A stretch of 16,641 nt of DNA from Acidimicrobiaceae bacterium. GTDB lineage: Bacteria > Actinomycetota > Acidimicrobiia > Acidimicrobiales > Ilumatobacteraceae. The DNA is taken from contig CANLHV010000017.1 of NCBI GenBank assembly GCA_947490975.1, forward strand, positions 1 to 16,641, written 5' to 3'. This document shows, one piece after another, positions 13,183 through 16,641 of the stretch (its first letter is position 1; every line of letters begins with the position of its first letter). A program made the translations under genes and the position numbers. The notes below the pieces were generated by a model, which was not told where the DNA came from, searched no databases, and saw only the letters and a program-made list of their open reading frames with translations.

Positions 13183-13986
13183 ATGAAAAATAAATTCTCT
13201 CGCGCTCGTCGCTTCGCACTTCTCACAGTCGCAGTTTGTCTCACTGTCGCCGCGGGCATCTCGACGCCATTCACGCCAAACACGGGGCCATCAATTTTGA
13301 TTCTCGGCGACAGCATCACCTGGGGCACCGAATATTTCGCCAAATCACAAAAGCTCATTGTCGCCGACGCACAGTGGGCAAACGTCGTCATCGACGGTCA
13401 ATATTCGCGCCGAGTTGCGTTTCCAACGCCCAATGCATCCACCAAATATTCGGGGGTCAAGACTTTCAAGAAACTTAGCGACAGTGGTCTTCGCGCCGAC
13501 GCAGTAATCGTCGCACTCGGCAGCAACGATGTCGCGATTGAAACCAAAGAGGCTGTCTACGAATTGATCATCCGCGATTTGTTAAAAACTATCGGCAATG
13601 TGCCAGTCACTTGGCTGACCGTCAATCGACGCGACACTCCAGAAATTGCAAAACGTAGCGTTGTGTTCAACCAAGTGCTCGTTCGACTCGCGCCCGAATA
13701 TCCGAATCTGGTTATCGAAGATTGGTATTCAAAAATTGCCAAGCGCACAAAATGGATGGCATGGGACAAAGTGCATTTAACGCCGTCGGGTTATCAGGCT
13801 CGCGCCAAACTGCATCAACGACTTGCGCGCGAACTATTCGACCGCCACATCATCGCCACAACGCCGACAACGACAACGACAACGACAACGACTGTGCCGC
13901 CAACAACCGTGCCCGTGACTGTTCCCGTAACTACCGTGCCGCCGACAACAGTGACAACAGCCCCCGCAACAACCATCGCGCCCTAA
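13183..13986 (+). CDS. Secreted SGNH/GDSL-type hydrolase with Thr/Pro-rich tail
   Basis: A 267-residue predicted exported esterase/lipase-like hydrolase. The N-terminus is basic (MKNKFSRARR) followed by a hydrophobic core (FALLTVAVCLTVAAGI), a Sec-type signal. C19 is not in a convincing lipobox. The SGNH blocks are present: ILGDS with nucleophile S44, GSND (113-116) with N115, and WDKVHLT with D195 and H198. The glycine block is not obvious between them. From about 226 the protein is a 40-residue Thr/Pro/Val tail (TTPTTTTTTTTTVPP onward), like a glycosylated or wall-spanning stalk, with no terminal membrane anchor. The substrate is unknown; cell-surface glycan or lipid deacylation would fit. 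It is 21 bases after manA and may share its transcript. Confidence 0.87.
   Translation: MKNKFSRARRFALLTVAVCLTVAAGISTPFTPNTGPSILILGDSITWGTEYFAKSQKLIVADAQWANVVIDGQYSRRVAFPTPNASTKYSGVKTFKKLSDSGLRADAVIVALGSNDVAIETKEAVYELIIRDLLKTIGNVPVTWLTVNRRDTPEIAKRSVVFNQVLVRLAPEYPNLVIEDWYSKIAKRTKWMAWDKVHLTPSGYQARAKLHQRLARELFDRHIIATTPTTTTTTTTTVPPTTVPVTVPVTTVPPTTVTTAPATTIAP
13865..13892 (+). repeat. CGACAA hexanucleotide tandem repeat in the hydrolase tail
   Basis: Four complete CGACAA units (13865-13888) and a partial fifth (CGAC). In frame they encode alternating ACG and ACA threonine codons, producing most of the nine-threonine run. The unit length keeps the frame, so slippage would change tail length without breaking the gene. 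Confidence 0.85.
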
Positions 13987-13992
13987 TTCACC

Positions 13993-14013
13993 CGCCACGC
14001 ATCACGCGTGGCG
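13993..14013. terminator. Hairpin between convergent hydrolase and pepA genes
   Basis: A perfect 8-bp inverted repeat (CGCCACGC with GCGTGGCG) and a five-base loop, placed between the hydrolase stop (13986) and the pepA stop (14029). There is no T-run on either strand, so it would be a weak or factor-assisted terminator serving both directions. It is the only candidate at this junction. Confidence 0.5.
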
Positions 14014-14028
14014 CGAACTCGTGACGCC

Positions 14029-15537
14029 TTAGCGGCGTTTGAAATTCTCGGCGAGGTTGACAAGCAACCGTGTGCCGTAAGCCGTCGCACCACGCTGCAA
14101 CCAACCTGCATCACCATCAGCCCACATTGGTCCGGCGATGTCGATGTGCGCCCACGGCAAACCCGAAGTGAATTCATCCAAGAACAGCGCTGCAGTGATT
14201 GCACCAGCATCTGGTCCACCAACATTTTTCATGTCAGCAACATACGAGTCGAGCAACGAGCGATATTTTCGCTCGAGTGGCAATTGCCAGGCTTGTTCGT
14301 CGGTTGCACTTGCTGCCGACAAAACTTGATCCACGAATCGTTGGTTGTTGCCCATCACGCCTGACATGTGTGGCCCGAGTGCTCGCTGGCACGCGCCGGT
14401 GAGAGTCGCAATATCGACAATCGCATCTGGCTTCTGTTCGGCAGCCAACGACAAACCGTCAGCCAACACCAAACGACCTTCAGCATCTGTGTTGTGAATC
14501 TCAACTGTCTTGCCGTTGCGAATCGTCAACACATCGCCCATCGCCATCGCGCTTCCTGATGGCAAGTTGTCTGTGCACATCATGTATGCAGTCACCTGAT
14601 TTTTGCATCCCAACGCTTTAAGTGTGCTCATCGTTGCTAACACTGCGGCGGCGCCGGTCATGTCGGCTTTCATCATCGCGTGACTTGGGTCTGATGGCTT
14701 CAAACTGATGCCGCCTGAGTCGTACATCACGCCTTTGCCGACCAAAATCAAGTGCGGCAGTTTCGACTTCGTTGCACTCTTCGACGCGGATTTCTTTGCC
14801 GCCGAACGCGCACCGCTCGGACGATATGAAATCTTCACCATGCGCGGAGGGTTCACGCTGCCACGGTTCACGCCGATCATTCCGCCGCAACCCATTGCCA
14901 ACAGTTGATCTTTGTTGAACACTTCGACTTTCACGCCGGTCTCTGCGCCAATTTTTTGTGCGCGCTCGGCGATCATTTTTGCTGTCAGGTGCGCTGGTGG
15001 CATGTTCGCCAAATCGCGAGCCAAGCAAACCGCATCGGCGATTGTCTCGCCGCGCATTGATCCTTTTGAAACTGCGAGGTTCGTCGCACCTGGCGCAACA
15101 AGCGTCACTGATGTCAGTTTTGATGTTGCTTTCTTGTCGCTCTTCAGCGCGTCATAGCGATGTGTTGCCAAGATCAAACCTTCGGTCACCGCTTGAGCAA
15201 TCGCCGCGCGATCGCCACGACCTGCAGTTGCCAAAGTTGTCGAAAGGCTCGCTACTTTTGCGCTCGCTCGTGCAAGTGATGCTGCAGCGGTGCGCATCGC
15301 GTCTGGGTTTGCTTTTGCTGCTTCGCCGATGCCAACAACAATTGTCAGTTGCTTTTTGCCGTTTGGCAATGCAAGTGTCTGGCCGAGTTTGCCTTCGAAG
15401 CCAAGGTCTGCGAGTTGGTCTCGTGTCATGCCAATTTCTTTTGCTGGAGCAGTGTCGCTTGTTACTGCGAAGCCGATTGCTTTGGCTGTCGAGTCGTCAA
15501 GTTTTGCAACTTTAAATGTGATCTGGTTTGTTTTCAT
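14029..15537 (-). CDS. pepA: Leucyl aminopeptidase, M17 family (PepA)
   Basis: A 502-residue cytoplasmic two-metal aminopeptidase that removes N-terminal residues from peptides. The catalytic domain carries GKGVMYDSGG (267-276) with K268 and D273, the KADMTGAAAV metal-binding strand (D292), and the family signature NTDAEGRL (349-356) with D351, E353 and R355. LATLTGAC-type and GYG-type closing segments appear as DIATLTGAC and ATAYGTRLL. Most M17 enzymes read GKGITFDSGG; here it is VMYDSGG. A basic Ser/Lys/Ala insertion (GARSAAKKSASKSATKSK, 242-259) precedes the catalytic lysine. E. coli PepA also binds DNA, but nothing here shows that. The start is ATG 15537 with AAAGGAG at 15544-15550, 34 bases after the adenosyltransferase gene. 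Confidence 0.95.
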   Translation of the reverse strand: MKTNQITFKVAKLDDSTAKAIGFAVTSDTAPAKEIGMTRDQLADLGFEGKLGQTLALPNGKKQLTIVVGIGEAAKANPDAMRTAAASLARASAKVASLSTTLATAGRGDRAAIAQAVTEGLILATHRYDALKSDKKATSKLTSVTLVAPGATNLAVSKGSMRGETIADAVCLARDLANMPPAHLTAKMIAERAQKIGAETGVKVEVFNKDQLLAMGCGGMIGVNRGSVNPPRMVKISYRPSGARSAAKKSASKSATKSKLPHLILVGKGVMYDSGGISLKPSDPSHAMMKADMTGAAAVLATMSTLKALGCKNQVTAYMMCTDNLPSGSAMAMGDVLTIRNGKTVEIHNTDAEGRLVLADGLSLAAEQKPDAIVDIATLTGACQRALGPHMSGVMGNNQRFVDQVLSAASATDEQAWQLPLERKYRSLLDSYVADMKNVGGPDAGAITAALFLDEFTSGLPWAHIDIAGPMWADGDAGWLQRGATAYGTRLLVNLAENFKRR

Positions 15538-15543
15538 TTTGTT

Positions 15544-15550
15544 CTCCTTT
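15544..15550 (-). promoter_or_regulatory. Ribosome binding site of pepA
   Basis: AAAGGAG on the minus strand, six bases before the ATG at 15537. It is the strongest site among the minus-strand genes at the right end, so pepA is well translated independently of its upstream neighbour. Confidence 0.8.
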
Positions 15551-15571
15551 TTGAATGTTTAATTTCAAAAT

Positions 15572-16120
15572 TCAGTCGATGCTTTTTACTGCCAGCGATT
15601 TGCCTTCTTGCCAGCGCGCAATTGTCCACAATAAATCTGAAAGACGATTTAGATATGGGCAGGCTTGCGATGGCGAAGGCGCGGCCGCGAGCGAGTGTCG
15701 TTCTGCGCGGCGCGCAACTGTGCGACCAACATCGAGCAGTGCCGCAACTTTGTTTTCACCTGGCACCACGAATTCGGTCGGTGGAGTAAATTTCTCGTCG
15801 AGACCATCTATTAAGTGTTCGAGTTTCGTCACCATCTCGGCTGTTACGCGCGATTTACCGTCGACAAGTTTGTGACGATTCTCTGGCAATGTCGCGAGTT
15901 CGGCCATCAACACCCACAGGTCGCGCATGATGTGCACGAGCAGGTCGTCGAGTTCGGTGCCTTTGCCCGCCTCGGCGCGCACTAATCCTAAAATTGCTTG
16001 CGCTTCGTCGACGGCGCCATATGCACGTGGCAATGCGGAGTCTTTGCCGACTCGCCCACCGTAGAACAAGCCGGTTGTGCCGTCGTCACCAGCCCGTGTA
16101 TAAATCTTTTCGCGCGCCAT
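15572..16120 (-). CDS. pduO: Cob(I)alamin adenosyltransferase, PduO type
   Basis: A 182-residue cytoplasmic enzyme that transfers the adenosyl group of ATP to cob(I)alamin, making adenosylcobalamin for B12-dependent enzymes. The PduO-type ATP-binding N-terminus YTRAGDDGTTGLFYGGRVGKD (7-27, landmarks TRAGDDGTTGL) is intact. Helical core marks are AYGAVDEAQAILG (33-45), FVVPGENKVAALLDVGRTVARRAER (117-141, key residues R133, R137, R138, E140, R141) and YLNRLSDLLWTIAR (156-169). ATG 16120 starts 13 bases after the hepT stop and lacks a ribosome site, so it probably depends on the hepT transcript or coupling. No cobalamin riboswitch can fit upstream, because the preceding sequence is coding. Confidence 0.93.
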   Translation of the reverse strand: MAREKIYTRAGDDGTTGLFYGGRVGKDSALPRAYGAVDEAQAILGLVRAEAGKGTELDDLLVHIMRDLWVLMAELATLPENRHKLVDGKSRVTAEMVTKLEHLIDGLDEKFTPPTEFVVPGENKVAALLDVGRTVARRAERHSLAAAPSPSQACPYLNRLSDLLWTIARWQEGKSLAVKSID

Positions 16121-16133
16121 AGCGAGTTACACG

Positions 16134-16469
16134 CTACTTGATGCTTTTGCCGCCCAGTATGCGATCGACCGCCATCGCTAAGGCCTCCAACCCGTGATTA
16201 ATCACCTCGGCGACGATCAATTCATCTGTCCCGAAATAATTATGTGCGAGATGATTTCGCATGTCTTTAATCGCCCGCCAGTCAATTTTCGGCTCTTGAC
16301 GAAGCAAGCGCTGGTCAACATGGCTCACGGCTTCACCAATTTCAATTAGCCGCACTCGCACGGCGTCAAAAACTAGTGGATCAGAAAGCTCGCCGCGTTC
16401 GAGATGTCGCTCAATGGCAGTAATTGCATTTAATACGTCGTTCAGCCATTGAGTATCGGCACGGCTCAA
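16134..16469 (-). CDS. hepT: HepT-like toxin (DUF86/HEPN family)
   Basis: A 111-residue all-helical HEPN-domain protein, predicted RNase toxin of the HepT/MntA system. The catalytic and modification motif RX4HXY is intact as RNHLAHNY (R71, H76, Y78) near the end of the domain, preceded by the typical PKIDWRAIKDM. LIEIGEAVSHV (41-51) is another family landmark. In studied pairs the partner nucleotidyltransferase inactivates the toxin by adding AMP to the motif tyrosine. The start is TTG 16469: no ATG or GTG exists between it and the upstream in-frame stop. It overlaps the TGA of the nucleotidyltransferase gene (TTGA), so the two are translated together. The cobalamin adenosyltransferase gene follows after 13 bases. 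Confidence 0.92.
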   Translation of the reverse strand: MSRADTQWLNDVLNAITAIERHLERGELSDPLVFDAVRVRLIEIGEAVSHVDQRLLRQEPKIDWRAIKDMRNHLAHNYFGTDELIVAEVINHGLEALAMAVDRILGGKSIK

Positions 16470-16641
16470 AGGGCAACTGCATGAGCGAACACTTCGTCAC
16501 GCAAATTCGGCTTTAATAATCGTGCTGGGCCAAGATCAACTTTGACACCAAGCAAATCTTTAAGTTTCAACTCGAGTCCAATCATTTCTAACAGGCCGAC
16601 GCCTGGATCTAAGTCAACTAAGAAATCGATGTCACTTCGTT
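16466..16641 (-). CDS. mntA: MntA-like nucleotidyltransferase antitoxin, C-terminal part (cut by window edge)
   Basis: The minus-strand frame is open from the window edge (codons from 16639) to TGA at 16466-16468 and encodes 57 residues, beginning RSDIDFLVDLDPGVG. SDID...D is the metal-binding DxD part of the minimal nucleotidyltransferase motif GSX10DXD; the GS part lies beyond the edge. After it come LLEMIGLELKLKDLLGVKVDL and a closing LRDEVFAHAVAL, as in short MNT proteins. In the HepT/MntA family it serves as antitoxin by modifying HepT. Its stop overlaps the hepT TTG start by four bases, in the order antitoxin-toxin. Confidence 0.88.
   Translation of the reverse strand, partial: RSDIDFLVDLDPGVGLLEMIGLELKLKDLLGVKVDLGPARLLKPNLRDEVFAHAVAL

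Noticed and set aside
16070..16140. A cobalamin riboswitch upstream of the adenosyltransferase gene
   Set aside because: Only 13 bases separate it from hepT, and no B12-box-like sequence is seen in the preceding coding region.

Overview
The window looks like ordinary chromosomal core genome from an actinomycete. The GC content is middling (about half by eye). The best taxonomic clues are a single-cysteine relative of the mycothiol-dependent reductase Rv2466c, an actinobacterial-type PAC2 protein, an IF-2 with a long Lys/Ala and Pro/Gly/Arg-rich N-terminus, and a secreted hydrolase with a Thr/Pro tail. Together these fit Actinomycetota, perhaps an aquatic member of Acidimicrobiia. The phylum is a fair inference and the class is a guess. 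No tRNA, rRNA, CRISPR array, transposase or phage gene is visible.

Layout. 1-1725: the 3' end of an unrecognised membrane-protein gene (+) converges on a minus-strand pair, a thioredoxin/TPR co-chaperone (YbbN-like) followed by a ComEA-like DNA-binding protein; comEC is not beside it. 1802-3727: a plus-strand pair, an APH-fold phosphotransferase and a PAC2 protein. 3724-10130: a minus-strand run rimP-nusA-infB-(Rv2466c-like reductase)-(histone deacetylase/acetylpolyamine amidohydrolase family). Its last stop codon overlaps the PAC2 stop. The ylxR and rbfA genes that usually accompany nusA-infB are absent. 10131-10338: a divergent control region that, read towards rimP, carries a terminator-like hairpin, a second UUCG-loop hairpin and a strong ribosome binding site. 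10339-13986: proS, a class I mannose-6-phosphate isomerase gene and a secreted SGNH hydrolase gene, closely spaced on plus. 14029-16641: a minus-strand run of an MntA-type nucleotidyltransferase (cut by the window edge), HepT toxin, PduO-type cobalamin adenosyltransferase and leucyl aminopeptidase.

How it works together. The centre is a translation/transcription block (rimP, nusA, infB, and proS in divergent orientation). Its leader has the architecture expected of NusA-dependent attenuation, a feedback loop known from Bacillus, and this is the most testable regulatory prediction here. The right edge is a HepT/MntA toxin-antitoxin pair embedded directly upstream of metabolic genes. I found no clearly unprecedented multi-gene system. 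The points of interest are the leader, the altered operon content, the single-cysteine reductase, low-complexity insertions in IF-2 and PepA, and a small direct repeat that duplicates stop codons on both strands. Intergenic gaps are all short; the longest is the 208-base rimP/proS region.
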